64,000 nucleotides of DNA from Nautilus pompilius (GCA_018389105.1 JACATO010001143.1:1-64000), one strand, 5' to 3'; shown: positions 22,448-35,580, counted from the stretch's first letter. The notes: a model not told the origin generated them from the sequence alone. Numbers and translations: made by a program.

Positions 22448-22660
22448 CCATAAGGGAGACAACCCTTTAGAGGGACTACATAGCGCCATTGGTTACCTGC
22501 TGGAGAGCATTGCTTATCTAGCATCACAAGATTCTTAGCATCTTCGACTTCAACAGGGAAACCTCTATTTTTAGATGCAAAACCACAGCATAGAAGTATG
22601 CCAAACAAGTCAACCATGGCCAGGAACCTAGTAGTCTACCACTAGATCACTATCCAACTA
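22448..22660 (-). repeat. tRNA-derived SINE copy
   Basis: AAGGGAGACAACCC lies at 22452, and a TTTTAGATGCAAAA segment follows (counterpart of TTTTAGATGTTGGGAGG). Next comes GTATGCCAAACAAG, then a tRNA-like end with CTAGTAGTCTACCACTAGATC. The block between, which is GGGAGGAAA in the full copy, is partly deleted. Confidence 0.65.
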
Positions 22661-23395
22661 TGTTCTGATGCTGGTTAGAAATCTTGATTATTTTTTTTGG
22701 CAAAGCCTGGATTCCATCCTGTCACCTATTGGTTATTCATTAAAAACCATTGGACCATTGCAGCTTTCTGAGCGTTTTTGTGTGTTTCATTTTTGTTCCT
22801 AAATGAAGTGTAGCCACATTAGGTGTACTAAGCAGAGGAATAGACTGCAGGAGCCATATATAAGGCTCCCTTATGGTCATGCTGTTCTTTATCTATGCTT
22901 TACAATTCTCTTGTTGTGTTTGTTGATGACAGAACTGGGTATCGTTCGCTACACTAGAGTCATGGTTTGGTAACAATCAGAACAGGAAGAAAACTACTTA
23001 TTAGTACTCAGTGGTGTTTTTGCCATATAAAATGATATCAACTGTGAAAAAATACACATAAAAGGACAAGAGGAGATTAGTTTCATCCTGTTATGTGATT
23101 TGGGCATACCCTAAGTTGTTTTTTGTCTGGAAGTGATGATTCCTGATTGGCGTCCACTTCTTGGTACATGCAAAATATAAAGAGAATAACTGGTAATTTG
23201 TTCATCGTTAGTGGCAAATCTTAATCCCATAAAGAGTGGGGAGCTGTGTTAACTATAGTTACCTATAATACACTTACTAGACACATGACATGTACACATT
23301 TTATGGGAGAATTCAAACCTCTTCTCATGCACTGAAAGTGAATGGTGGTGAGAATAGGAAATTATTCTGGTGACAAGTGATTGAAAAGACTCCAT

Positions 23396-23796
23396 CTCTT
23401 TCATTTCTCCATCTGTCTCTATCTATCCTCCTCCTCTCTCTCTCTCTCTCGCTCCATCTGTCTCTATCTATCCTCCTCTCTCTCTCTCTCTCTCGCTCCA
23501 TCTGTCTCTATCTATCCTCCTCCTCTCTCTCTCTCTCTCTCGCTCCATCTGTCTCTATCTATCCTCCTCTCTCTCTCTCTCTCTCTCGCTCCATCTATTT
23601 ATATCTATCCTCTTCTCTCTCTCTCTCTCTCTCGCTCCATCTATCTATATTTATCCTCCTCTCTCTCTCTCTCTCTCGCTCCATCTATCTTTATCCTCCT
23701 CTCTCTCTCTCTCTCTCTCTCTCTCGCTCCTCTCTATATTTATCCTACTCTCTCTCTCTAGTGAAATCATCTTTTTCTCTCTCTCTCTCTCAAAAT
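23396..23796. repeat. Compound CT-rich array with a period of about 45-48 bp
   Basis: Blocks of (CT)n are separated by CGCTCCATCTGTCTCTATC or CGCTCCATCTATCTATATT type spacers followed by ATCCTCCTC. About seven units are visible between 23396 and 23760. The long Ser/Leu-rich open frames that cross it are repeat artefacts. It may be a nested expansion: a CT microsatellite inside a minisatellite. Confidence 0.9.
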
Positions 23797-25909
23797 ATTC
23801 CACCTGTAACCAAACCTTGTAGAAAATGAACCTACATAATTGTACTAAAAACCTCTACCTCTGAACTGCATTTTTTGAAACCTTGTAGTACTGTTCTTAC
23901 TGATCCTTATTCAACACTGTTTAGGTTGGAGATCCTATTGTGTTTTTTATACTGGATAAGATATATATGATTCATGCAAACCTTTTATGCTACAAAGAAT
24001 GTAGATATTTTTTAGATGACTAATGTTTTTTTTGGCTATTTGTTTGTTTATTTCTTTGACATTTACTTGTAACTAGATTTTTTTAAAATTTCTGTTATAA
24101 CTAAAAGGTACACGGGGTTAATACTGGAAGATTAGTGATGTGTTTTTTTTTAAAATTATTATTTAAGTGCTTGACCCTCTTTTTTTTACTTGAATAGGAC
24201 ATTTCATATTAAAATAGCAAATGTTTGTGCCAGGCTGTGAAAGGATCACCACTGTCTGTGTTATCACTAAGATTTCACTGCCAGCAAAAGACAAGATTCT
24301 CGCTTTAACTAACCACTGCAAAAAAAATTTCTCTGCCTTATGCAAGGAGAGTTTTTAACAGTAATAAAACCACAGCGGCTTATGTACAGAAAGAAAGGAA
24401 GAATTAAAACATTAGAAGTCAAATACTTAGCTTTTGTTCATGTAAATTAGGATTTCTAATAAAACTTACATCTTATTTTATTAAGGTGTTTTACTTTGAC
24501 AGCAAACTGTGTTCATTTTTTAAAACTTGTAATTTAGCATCGGTTTACCTTTGTTGTTTGCCATCATTTTGTATTCTGTGCACTTTAAAGTCATTAATTT
24601 AATATACAAAACAGGAGGCATTATTGGAAAGCAGGATATTCCTGCCAGGATTGGGAGACCGAATGTGACTGATGTTACTATTTGCTTTAGAGATATTAAT
24701 GATGAGGATAATGATGATGATGATAATTCCAGTTCGCCTTACTATTTCGTACCACAAAGAATGCTGTGAGCTGTTATATGTGGAGAGAAAAATCAATGAG
24801 GTAATTATACCTGCACCTTGCGACCCATTCCTAGGTGGCGGAGTAATACTGCTGTTGCTTGGCTGAACAATATATGGAGAACTCATTTCACTGGTCTGCA
24901 CCACCTGTTTATCCAGAAATGCAAAATTGATTCAGCAGCAAGTTGCCCCCAACTGTACAATAGTTGAAACACTTTGCATACTGGAAAAGGTACAGTGTAG
25001 CTCCAGAAACTTCTGCCAAAACAGGGCATATTTGTCAAAATAGGGTTTCTCCTAGGTACCACAGATTCTAGCAATCACCAAACATACATGCATTACTTTG
25101 TTGTTTTTTATCCTTGGCATTCTTGCAGGAAAAAAATTCTTCAGAAGGTGAAGATGTTCTTTGTGCCTGCTGTGGAGAAAGTCGAAAACCACCTGACTCA
25201 TTTTGAGGTCCCTCATGTTATTAGAACCACCACTCAGCCATGAAACATAAACCCAAAACAGTTGAAAGAATGAGACACCTCTAATTTTACACTCACTAAG
25301 TTTGTTTGTTTGGTTTTTTTTTTTTTAAAGGAAAATTAAAATTGGTTTCCTTTCATTTGGGTTAATGGATTCCATCTCTAAACCTTGGGAATTTGTTCTG
25401 GTCTATTCTTAACCAGAATTTGTTTAACTTTCGTGTTGACAAGGTTTAGTGGTATTTGGTCTAGAAATTCTCTCTCTCTCTCTCCCCCCAAGAAAGATAT
25501 ATTATTAATACCACAGTACCTCCCCTTCCTAAGCTGGATTTTAATGTCGCAATGTCATCAGTAAATTTTTTTGTATGAGAAAGTGATAAATAATTTGATG
25601 AAGCCTGACACTATTATAATTGTAAACTGGCTTCAATTAAGGCATACCAACAGTTATATGTATGTACTTGTTATGTAAAATTATTACCACATCTAGATGT
25701 TTCTTTAGTAATTAGTCCATCATTTACCACAGATTTTTTAAATATTGCTTAGCCTTCTAGCACTAGCTTATTATTGTTAAGGCCCTGGTAATTTACTTAT
25801 AGTTTGAATACTCAATAAAGTTGTTTAAAATTTAGTTAGAATGAGGAAAGTAGAAACTTGTGGCAATTAATCTATACTACTTGTGTGTAAAATTTTATCG
25901 GTAAGCCCT

Positions 25910-26042
25910 CATTAGTCTGTTCATTGAAGTAAAACTTGAGTTGTTGACGAACCATTAAGGGTCAAACCTGACTCAGTTGTTGAGGTACTTTTGTTCATAG
26001 GGGTAAAACCTAACTAAGTTATTGACGTACTTTTGTTCAGTT
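25910..26042. repeat. Short tandem duplication, 2-3 units of about 55 bp
   Basis: GTCAAACCTGACTCAGTTGT...GAGGTACTTTTGTTCA and GTAAAACCTAACTAAGTTAT...GACGTACTTTTGTTCA are close copies. A third, weaker one (GTAAAACTTGAGTTGTTGACG) precedes them. Confidence 0.7.
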
Positions 26043-26981
26043 TACAAAAAAAAAAAGCAGTTTTAATGAAAACCTTAAAAGTTAATTTGTTTATATTAGT
26101 AAATTCCATTACTAGAAGATAGTGTCTAATTATTATTTCTAAATTGAAGTTCATAAAGCAAATACAGCTGTTACTACTCTAGAAAATTTATGCCACTTAA
26201 AGATGAACTTATTTGAAAATTTGATTTTTTGAAAGATTCAGAGGAAGTATTGTACTTTTACAAGCAAACTCGGTTTATGATTATCCAGTGAGTTAATGAC
26301 TCAGCTTTTACTTTCTTTTTTGAGAGAAATTCTATCACTACCTGAAAAATAAAGTTATTCGTGTAAGCTGATTCATCAAGCATTTCTTCATTACTGGCAT
26401 TCCATAAATATTTACAAGCCTGTATGTGAACACTCTTTAACTTTCCTAGACAAGGTTCTCTCTTGAGTACTGACAAGAGCGGATGTCTAGGAATTAACTT
26501 ATGTTATAGTTTTTTTCTCTAGTCAAAGTAAAAATAAAAGAAAAAAGGACATAAACAATTTGAAAACAAATATTAATAACAAACGATGATCATTTGTCCA
26601 AAGCTGTCCTTCAGTACGTGGATAGGAAGTCATCAGAATGCACCAATAGGTGGGGAAAGGGTTAACAATGCAAAATCCTTCATTCTCAAAGATCCACTTG
26701 CTAGTTTTTCCTATCAGTGTTTGGGCTATCTGCGGAACTTGTATTACAGGTTGATCACTGCGGTCAAATAATCCACCCTTAATAGGGAGGTGCCCACCCT
26801 ACTGGAAAAGATGCTATGCTAAGGATTGTCTGCAAGGCTCTAATGTGGGCACATTTCTTGTAACGAATGGTGTATCCTCACTTCTTTTAATTTGATTCCT
26901 GTTTATTTTGCTGCTCCTTACCATATTTGTTTGATTTTGAGAGAGAACTTTTTTATCTTCCAACAATAGAATACAGATTCT

Positions 26982-27215
26982 GGGCAGTGTGGTAGTTTGG
27001 TGCTTAGGTCACTGGATTGCTACGGTCAGGGTCCCAAGTTTTATTCCCAGGGGAGAATGTCTCAGTTTTGGCATACATACTACTAGCCAACCATGTGGGT
27101 TTCCTTAGGGCTCTCTGTTTTTCTCCCACATCTAAAAAATAGGAGAGTTCCTACTGGGGACCATTATGGTGGCCATGTTAGTTCAGCTGGATTTTTAGCA
27201 GGGAACTTTTGATAT
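26982..27215 (+). repeat. tRNA-derived SINE copy, head and body
   Basis: It starts GGGCAGTGTGGTAGTTTGG, with an A-box-like TAGTTTGGTGCTTAGGTC. A B-box-like GGTCAGGGTCCCAAGTTTTA follows. The body carries CAGTTTTGGCATACATAC, then GTGGGTTTCC, then TCTCCCACATCTAAAAAATA, and ends in the family's GAGAGTTCC segment. The 3' AGGGAGACAAC complement is degraded. Confidence 0.7.
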
Positions 27216-28101
27216 TGGGCAGCTGCTGACTGTTTGAATGTACAGGGTGCTCCTATGGCGGCTTAAATTTTCAGTGTCTGTCTGGTATTTTGGGTTCTGC
27301 CCTATGTTAACAGTTGAGTGTGACAGTAGCTGAGTAGACGCCTTAGCTGTTGGGCTTGCTTTATCAAAACAGGTGTAAATATAAGTAAAACCAGTAATGG
27401 ACATTCATGCTCATTCTCGACCGGCTTTACCTACATCATGAAAGATGAAAGATTATGAGACTTTCATTTACATTTCAAGTTTTAAACCAACAGTTGATTT
27501 CCTGTGGTAAATATTAATGGAGCTGCATCTCTTGAGTACAACATGAATGAACCAACTGTTCTGAGGAGATGAAACAAAAGAACAAAGATAACTTAGTTCA
27601 TCATCGTAGATTAGTCATAGAACTTTGATGTATGCCCGTGAAGCTGTGAATTTAAGCCTAGTGGTGTTTAATCAAACCCAGGTCTTTCTACTGCAGCATG
27701 CAATGTTTTTGTGTCAACATCTGCCAATAGATTTTGATGACAGTCTATGTTTTCTCTCTACATCTTACGTTTGGTTATATAATTGTATTAGTTTAGTTTA
27801 ATTTATAGTTACAAGGAAGCAGGAAGCCATTATGGACTTATGAAGGGACCCCCCCAATTGAAAACTAATATTTATTATTAAAAAGAGAAGAGGTGGAGAG
27901 GACCATCTTAGATTTAAATAACTGCAACACCTTGTGCAGCTTTAGAAGGGATCAAAAAATAAGCTTTCACACCATTTTGAATGGTGACCCAACAAAAGAA
28001 TCTATTGCATTTTTTTTTTAATTCATATTAATATTTTTCATAAATCTTCAAACATTTACTACAATTTTGGTAAGCTGCCATTTTTTAAAAATTGTTTCCA
28101 G

Positions 28102-28310
28102 GGAAACCATCGACTTTTGTCAGAAAATGGAGCAAGCCGGATTATCATGGCTGACAGTTCATGGCCGAACCAAAGAGCAACGATACCAGCCAGTCAACCT
28201 GGAAGCCATCCGGCTTATCAAGGAGAACTTAAGCATACCCGTGGTGGCCAACGGTGACATTAGAACACTTCACGACTCCAGAGAAGTCCAGGACAAAACC
28301 AGTGTCGATG
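28102..28310 (+). CDS. DUS4L: DUS4L exon A: tRNA-dihydrouridine(20a/20b) synthase, central FMN-barrel part
   Basis: DUS4L enzymes are flavoproteins that reduce uridine to dihydrouridine in the D-loop of tRNA (positions 20a and 20b in the yeast Dus4 system). This exon reads ETIDFCQKMEQAGLSWLTVH, then GRTKEQRYQPVNLEAIRLIK, then ENLSIPVVANGDIRTLHDS, ending ...TSVDG. The VHGRT and ANGDI signatures are FMN-site motifs of the DUS TIM barrel, and similarity to animal DUS4L is continuous. The acceptor is TTGTTTCCAG and the donor is G|GTAATG. The exon begins with the last base of a codon (phase 2) and ends with the first base of a Gly codon (phase 1). It joins in frame to the exon at 46096. The catalytic-cysteine part is upstream and not seen. 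A frame that continues past 28310 is a read-through into the intron. Confidence 0.93.
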
Positions 28311-29829
28311 GTAATGTTGCATCTTTGATCTTTTAATTCATTCTGAGCTCATGAGTTCTTTTCTGAGTTATCTAGCAGTCAACAAAATCTGCCATTTTAT
28401 CTATACATCTGATTGGAATTCCTTTAGGTTCCAGAAACTTTGATCTAATTAATTTATTCCTTTCTCTGGTATGAACACAGAAAAGGCTGCTTAGTAGTTG
28501 TTTTTTTCTAGTTTGTTTGTTTAGTTATTTTTGTTAAGTAAAACCTCTGCTCGTCCACCTATGCGCCAAGCTTGGAATGTAGCAAAACCAAATTTGGCAG
28601 GAAAGATATAGATGGTTCTGGGCAGCCAAAATGTTTTTCCATAACAGGAAAAAGAAAAGAAAAAACGTTTTTTTCAAAAGATTCTGATGAGGTTCACCTC
28701 CATATGCCACCAACGGGAACCTTAGAGCTGGGATGCAGGCTAATAGATGCAGAAGGAAACTATGTTAATGTGCCTTGAAAGCTTAGCTTGACTCAAAAAT
28801 CAAGGTGATGCATGTCGTCTCAGATGTTTGCTGAAAATCAGCACAGAAGATATCGCCAGCCAAAGGCTTTTGGGTGAAGGTTACTGTTGATTTTGAATCC
28901 TGTACGATTGGCCTGAGTGTGCAGTTTTACTCCCCCCCCACTTTTGTCCAGTTCTCTTGGTAGTCATGTGACATGACCAAACTCTTATGTGGCCTCGTTT
29001 TTGCCTAAATGTTTCGGGCAAAGCAAGGCATGTTTTGGTGGACTTCAGAGGGATGGATTCTGGGCATCAGTTCCCTATACTGTTTGAAAGTTACTGATGG
29101 GTAGGTGAAGTGGTAGTCTGACTACTTTACTTCACAGAACTGCCCAATGGAAATAGGACCCTTGACTGACAAGAAATGTTGGACATCTTCAGGCACTCCT
29201 GTGAAGCCACAATGCTGAACAAATGTAAATAATATATCTACCAAAGTATGACTTTTAGATGTAGAAGACAAGGCATAATGGGGGTTTTCAAAACAATTTT
29301 AAACTAAAAATGGCATAAATACTCTTTAACACAGAGTCTATGCAGCAATGGGCTCAGCTGTTCTGATATTACACACCCTGAAAAGTTAAATAACCCTTTC
29401 ATTAAAACCTTGCATAATCTTGAATTTCTCCCCAAAATCTTGGTGAAGCAACAATTGTAAAATGTTAATGGCTGGTTTAGAGTTATATCCAGAGCCACTG
29501 AAGTCTTTATTTCTAAATATACTGATATTCTAACAAGGACTTTAGAGTTTTTTTGTATTAAGCAAATTGTAATAAATCTGATTTGTATTTCCATATGTAA
29601 TATCTTGCATTTTATTCAGATACTATTTCCAAGACTCTGGCTTGTCAGCATACTTCCCCTCTTTTTCTGTCATATGCCACATTTGCATAGCTTATTATTC
29701 ACTTATCTTGTGGTAATCTTAGCTCGCTCTACATGGGGTCTACACTGTGTTTGGTATCTATATATTAAACTTTTGTTGTTGTTTTCTCTTCTGAGCAAGT
29801 CAATTCTGCATGGGTTTTCTATGGATTAA

Positions 29830-30200
29830 ATACTTCTTGTAAGCTATGATGGCTTCCTGCCTTCTTGTGACTGCTATACCATGGCATCTGTAGATACTTC
29901 CATGATGGCATCCTACTTCCATGTAACCACTATACTATACTATATCTATAGACAAAAGCTGTGAGGGTAATGGAAGTCTTTTGTGGTAGTGATAATTACC
30001 TTTTTAAAAATTGGTATTGATGGACATTCCTCTCTTCTGAGGATTTTGCATTCTGTATGCTTCTAATAAGTAAACTAAACTGAAGTTTGTGATGGCTTCT
30101 TGTGAACACTATACTGTACTATCTATCCAAACTTCTAAAATTTGAAAATCTTGTATTAGTAGTGATAGCTTCCTGCCTCCTTGCAACTAATAAAGTTTTG
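29830..30200. repeat. Degenerate relative of the 58-bp minisatellite
   Basis: Fragments such as AAGCTATGATGGCTTCCTGC (29842), CTAAACTGAAGTTTGTGATG (about 30072) and GTGATAGCTTCCTGCCTCCT recall the unit of the 3.0-3.8 kb array (CTAAACTGAACTGGG...GTGATGTCTTCCTGCCTCC). The period is irregular and other sequence such as ACTATACTATACTATA is interspersed. It may be an old, decayed array of the same repeat family, 26 kb away. Confidence 0.5.
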
Positions 30201-33200
30201 ATTTTGGTTTTTTTTTCAACTTAAATCTGTTTGAATCGTTGCCAGGTGGACAACTTTAACTCCTTAGTCAGCATATTTATTAAAGAGATTCAAAATTCTT
30301 GTCAGTTATGCCTTTGTGTGATACAAAAAACTGTTGTTATATCAGCATGTCTATGTAGAGAGTAAACTGGACTGGCCCATAGTAGTTTATCAGAGCAGTA
30401 TTTTATCTGTAGTGTTATCTATGTCCAAACATCTCTCCATGCTTATTAGTCAGTGGTGTCTGTTACCACAGCCTCTATCTCTCTAAGAGAACCTGTGACT
30501 CCAGTATCTCAGTGCACTGTTTCAGTCTCTTCTCCCCTTGCAGGGTGCATTTGTCACTCACTATTATAATCATTGACGTAGCCCCTGTGATTTTAAAGAC
30601 ATGAATCATGAAAATAATGTAATATATAAGAATTCAGTACACCAAGGATAAGCAAAAATTATTAATATCACAAAAAAAAGGAAAATATCTGTGAAAACTA
30701 GAGGAAAATAAGGTGTAAAAAAATGGGTAACGTGTAGGTAGAATGATAAATTTTACTAGCAGCTGTTAATTAATGGAAATTCATTAGTTACTGTATTCTT
30801 TATCAAATTTCTATGATAACAGTGCAGCCGGGGTTCATATTATTGGCAGTGACTGTTTACATGCAACTTAAACTGTTCATAAACAAGCCCCAATTCACTC
30901 CAGACCAAAAACATTCTTTGTAATAACAGAGTCACAAGAATAATTTCAAAGAAATTCTACTAAATACAAACTTTTGATACCTTTCAAACAACTTGCTTTC
31001 CAAGAACCTTGTGTGGTCCATATTTGCACCTGCTAAATGGCAATCAGTTTTACATCCTGGTTGTCCAGTAAGTGTTCAGTATGGCATTTGGTTACATTTG
31101 GAAGTCCGTTCTACTCTTGGAGGGATCCATGTTAAAGCTGTGCTGACTTTAAGATTTTATGAGTGAGGAGAGCTCAGCTGGTACTAAAGACATTTCAGTT
31201 ATGACGGAATTCCTCAGTAACAAATATTCTTCGAAGAAACAGAAAAGCTTAGTGCGATACGCAGATTTCTAAAGAATTCTTGGAGACTTTTAATTTCAAT
31301 GATGCTGGTGATATAATAAATTAATCTATTAACTGGATGGCAGCCCTTAACTTTGTATAAAGGTATCTGGCTCGCTACAATATTAATGTTGGTTGGTGGC
31401 ACTGTTTAAAGCGGAGTAATCACACCTGATTTTTAAAATAAATACTTAAACATTCTTCACTAATGCAGATATATTTAAAAGCATCGAGTAGAAAAGAATG
31501 TGGTGCATTCCAAAATATTAATTGCAAACACATTTTTATGTTGGTTTGTTGTTTTCTTTTTTTAAAGGCTTTCAGAGCTAAATGATAATGGTTTTTACTG
31601 TGAGTCACCTTTAATAGTAACAATTTATTTACAAGGACCAGGTGTAAAAGCTTTTGGTGATGTTTCTTTTAGAATGATAAATGTTTAATTTGTAGAAATT
31701 CGAAACACCCCAATTCTGCCAAAATAATAAATAAATGAATGAAATAAATTTTAAAAAGTGATCGAAATTGCCTAGAGAAACCATCAAAACTTCTTAATTG
31801 ATCAACATGAACTGGGTTGAACTCTCTTCTTGAACTATTCCCGATCATTGATTGATTGGGCTTGTATTATTGAGACACTATGTTATCTACATGATAAGGT
31901 AGCAGCGTCTTGTATAGACAGTAATGATGTCATGTGTCTGGTGGGGTGTAAGGAACTTTGCCCCCAACAGCATTGAAAAATAAAGCTATCCATGGGTAAA
32001 ACTGAGTCAGAAAACCTGATAGATAACAACACAGTTATCTGGGAAGTTGAAATATTATTGCAAGACTAAGGGTTCTGTTTCACAACAGTCATAGGATGGC
32101 ATACACGTATCAGCCAGCCAGTCATTGTTTTAAAAGCCTTTGTAAAATGAGAAAATTCAATCTACAGCTCTAGCAGAGGGGCAGAAAGTCATGCAACTTA
32201 TCAAAAGCATCCCCTTCCTTTTGAACCGACTATCCAAAGCATTTTTAAAGAATCTAACTTTAGTACATTTAACCAGTTTGCATGGCTGATTGGTTTTATC
32301 ATTCACTGTTCTAATACCAAAAGAAACAAACACAGTTACAGATGTCTAAGCTACTACGATGTTCAGTCTGTGAGCCTGAGGCAAAAACAAACTACAACTA
32401 ATTATGTCCTCTTTACCATAGCATTTATATCTTCTTCTATCTTTAGTACACTAGACTGAGAAACATTTTGGATTAATCTTTCTAAGATTCTCCATTGCTA
32501 AGTCTTTCTTGTAAAGCTTTTGTTCCCATCTCCAGTCAGACAACAGATTACATTCTCTACATGAAATCTAAGCAGAACAAAGACTCATGGTGTCTACATG
32601 ATAATAGTTTTGTTTAATAACAATGTTCTGTTCAGTCTAGTTACCATGTGATCTTACTCCTCTTTATCACTTTTGTCTACAGGAGCATTAGCCAACAGTT
32701 GTGCAGCTGCCACTCAATGGCTCATAAATATAACATTCTTAAATTTACAAAATGGCCATTTAAATAGTTCAAGGATATTCATAAAGTGTTCTGTTCAGCT
32801 GGGAGTTTTGAAAATCTAAACTTTACAGTCATATTGTAATTTTTTCTTGACTGTGAGATTAATAAATGTATATTCGATGAATGTTTTTTTTATGTGAAAT
32901 TATTGTATGCAACAAAAGAACTCATGGCCATGGATGCTATTGTTTATGACAGCAGTATCTAGGTGAACCATTCTGATAACAAGTGAGAAAAAATTGAAAT
33001 TTCTAGAAAAAAAAAAACATCATAAGGCTCAGCAAGAAAAACCATGCCACTACCAGGCTATCGCAACCATGACGAGCGAGCACACTACGTAAACACCATG
33101 CTAACCCACTATTCATTTCCTCTTTTATTTTCAACCAGTACCAATATTAGGAAGATCAATGTAAAGCAGCTTGTTGGATTCCCTAGTTTGACACATCTCC

Positions 33201-33394
33201 TCTTGATGATGTTTCAGAACTTTAAGATGAAAGATGACTCTCAGTTTCTTGTGATGTGTGTATCATTATTATTAAGGTTAATTTAGATGCGAGTCAATGG
33301 CAATGCACTCACAACTAAGTCATGGAACACAGGTGACAACAGGAAAAACTACATATGCTGAATGTCTCCCTTTCAACAGGAGCAGTGGGGTACA

Positions 33395-33553
33395 CTTTAT
33401 TTTCTGACAAGGAAGAAAGCTGGACTGGCTGGTGGAGAAGAGTAAGAGAAAAATCATGCAAGGGAGGTATGCCAAATTGAGCCAGTGCTGATCATGATTC
33501 GAAACTCTAGCTCTGAATTTTAGCAGTCTAACCTTCAAACTACCATATATATT
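33395..33553 (-). repeat. tRNA-derived SINE copy, partial
   Basis: Body blocks CTGGCTGGTGGAGAAGAGTA and GTATGCCAAATTGAGCC match the full copy. The tRNA head on the minus strand has an A-box-like TAGTTTGAAGGTTAGACTGC and a B-box-like GAGTTTCGAATCAT, the best-preserved tRNA-like B box in the window. Confidence 0.7.
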
Positions 33554-34126
33554 ATCTGTGTAGCTGCTGTAAATATAATGGCATCCACACATTTTTAACG
33601 TATATCACTACTATTGACAATATAGTTTTGATGCTATAATTACCAAATACAAATAGTTAATCAAATATGCTAATTTTTGGAGATAGCCATTTATGTGAGC
33701 AGAAATAGCAATGATGTCGGATCCATGCACATGTAAGGTTTGTTTTTTCCTGAAAGTTTAAATTGAATGGTAGGTTAACTATTTATTTAAAGGAATGCTA
33801 AAAACCCTATAAATACAGAAAAACAGAAATTAACTGGCAAGCTGACCTTGTGCCATCTGTCTGGAGTCAGATATAAGCCTGATTAATGTTTTTTAAAGTC
33901 TAAGGAACAGAAGTCCCACAAGTACTGTTTGCTATGTCTGGCAGAAGAACTGTAAATCCACAGTGACAGCCCAGACAGAGAGAACAAACACATTTCTGAG
34001 TGCTGATTTAGATTTCCCCCTTGTTGTGCATGGAAAAAAATGCTGAAAATTAGGTGGGTGGGGGCTCTTTTGTGTATGTGTTATACACTCATCTCAACAA
34101 CAACAGATAACCCCCCCCCCAAATTT

Positions 34127-34396
34127 CTGCAAGGGAGACAACCCCAGTGTGGAAGAATGTTGCCATGGTTATCTGCTAGGTGGTGTTGTCACACCCTGCG
34201 CAACAAGAGCCCCAGTACTTCTAACTGGCAGGGAAATCTCTCCTAGAACTCTTCAATTTTAGATGTTGGGAGGAAACCAGACGGTTTAGAATGACTGGTG
34301 GGGAAGAGTGAGAAGAAAGTATGCCAAACTGAGCTGGCTGCTAGTTACATTTAGGCTCTCGGTCAGTAGACTAACCACTAGGCCATTGGCTGCCAG
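34127..34396 (-). repeat. tRNA-derived SINE, most complete copy (about 270 bp)
   Basis: On the minus strand it starts GGCAGCCAATGGCCTAGTGG with TTAGTCTACTG (a tRNA-like A box). A B-box-like GAGAGCCTAAATGTAACTAG follows, then CTCAGTTTGGCATACTTTC. Next come CTCTTCCCCACCAGTCATTC and GGTTTCCTCCCAACATCTAA, and then GAAGAGTTCTAGGAGAGATT. The 3' end is GGTTGTCTCCCTTGC, the reverse of AAGGGAGACAACC. I use it as the reference for the other copies. SINEs of this kind are transcribed by RNA polymerase III from the tRNA-like head and mobilised by a partner LINE. No partner was identified. Confidence 0.75.
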
Positions 34397-35494
34397 AGGT
34401 AGTCTAGACATTTAGATAATGATGATGATGATAATAATATTTATTAGCTGTATTTATCAGATTAATTCCTTGTTTAAAATATAGGTCAACTACAGCTATT
34501 CCATATCTTTTCTTTTTCTTTTTAAACATTTTGGCAACAAAAAAGAGTAAATAATCGTGTAATTATCTCCCTTTTCCATAAAAAATTCATAATTTTTTTT
34601 GTTGTTGTCTCATTATCATTCATCGTTGAAACTATTAACAAAGGTACATCCTCATACATGGGACAAGTTAGTGCTAAAGATTACTTTATTGCATGGTTTT
34701 GCCTAAAGACTACAAATCATCACTCTCTGGGATTATTACAGGCTATTATTATAAAGTTATCTCTCCTTGTCAGGCAGTGGGTTAAAAGCTGGTGTAAAGA
34801 TGCACCGCACCCATCCTGTGGCTGAGATTATGTTGGACAACGATCTGTAATTTGAATCTCTCTCAGAAATTTAAAATTCTACTTCCTATCTAAGAAACCA
34901 CACAAAACAACGCAAGCAGGGGGGGAGTGCACACATCGGCAGCTTCGTTTCTTATTTGTCTGCTGCCGACTGAGTTGGTTACTTGGTTTGGTTCTGTTAC
35001 AAAAAAAAAATGTGTTTTCTCACTGTAATCTCACCAAGCTGCTGAAATTTTAGTCGGTTTGCAATTATGACCCCTAGTATTAAGTGCATAAGTAGATGTA
35101 GGCAGGTAGCTAGAGACGTTTCATCTCTTATCCATGCATTTGAACCATCAACCAGACTTACTGGATTGTTGTCCTAAACCAAGATTAAAAAGACCTGAGA
35201 ATGGATTTTTTTTTTTCTTCTTCTGGAGGAAAATTACCATTCCCATTGGCAGGATAGACAGCTTTTTAAAAAAAAAAATAATAAGTGGGTCTATCCACTT
35301 AGCTGGTTACAACTGAAAAGCCACCAGCTGTTCATTAATTTGGGCTTTGGCTAAAACCACAGTCTCACATCACAAACGAGATGGTCTTTGTGGTCAAATG
35401 CTGGCTATTATAATTGGTTGGCTTTATTTGGAATAGTTCTGAAAATTCATGCACCAGTATTTTTGTTGTCTATTTATCCATCGTTCTCCAATGA

Positions 35495-35580
35495 TGGAGA
35501 ACTTGAGAGAGAGATGACGTCGGTACAGAGAGAGATGGAGAGAGAGAGAGAGAGATGACGTTGGTACAGAGAGAGAGAAG
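35495..35580. repeat. GA-rich tandem repeat
   Basis: Two units of GAGAGAGATGACG(T/C)(C/T)GGTACAGAGAGAGA type within (GA)n, with a period of about 50 bp. Confidence 0.8.

Larger units (their letters stand above)
1..28101. other. Upstream non-coding region (probable DUS4L intron and/or 5' flank)
   Basis: This stretch precedes the first visible DUS4L exon. The exon starts with the last base of a split codon, so at least its 3' part must be intron. I looked for the N-terminal DUS signatures (the early APM-type motif and the NCGCPQ-type catalytic motif) on the + strand and did not see them. What I can identify here is repetitive: a minisatellite, SINE copies, a LINE remnant, DNA transposons and short tandem duplications, all listed separately. 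Open frames of 100-164 codons occur at 1644-1991, 5760-6182, 8261-8755 and 21709-22059, but I recognise none of them. Whether the whole 28 kb is one intron or includes the gene start cannot be told from the sequence. Confidence 0.6.

Noticed and set aside
23377-23829. 150-codon Ser/Leu-rich frames
   Set aside because: Pure translation of the CT-rich array.
28311-28336. Continuation of the DUS4L exon A frame beyond the donor
   Set aside because: The protein matches the family up to ...SVDG, and a donor GTAATG follows. The extra residues are intron read-through, and exon B continues the family sequence.
33500-33553. Functional tRNA gene
   Set aside because: The B-box-like GTTTCGAATC is good, but the acceptor and anticodon stems do not form and a SINE body is attached.
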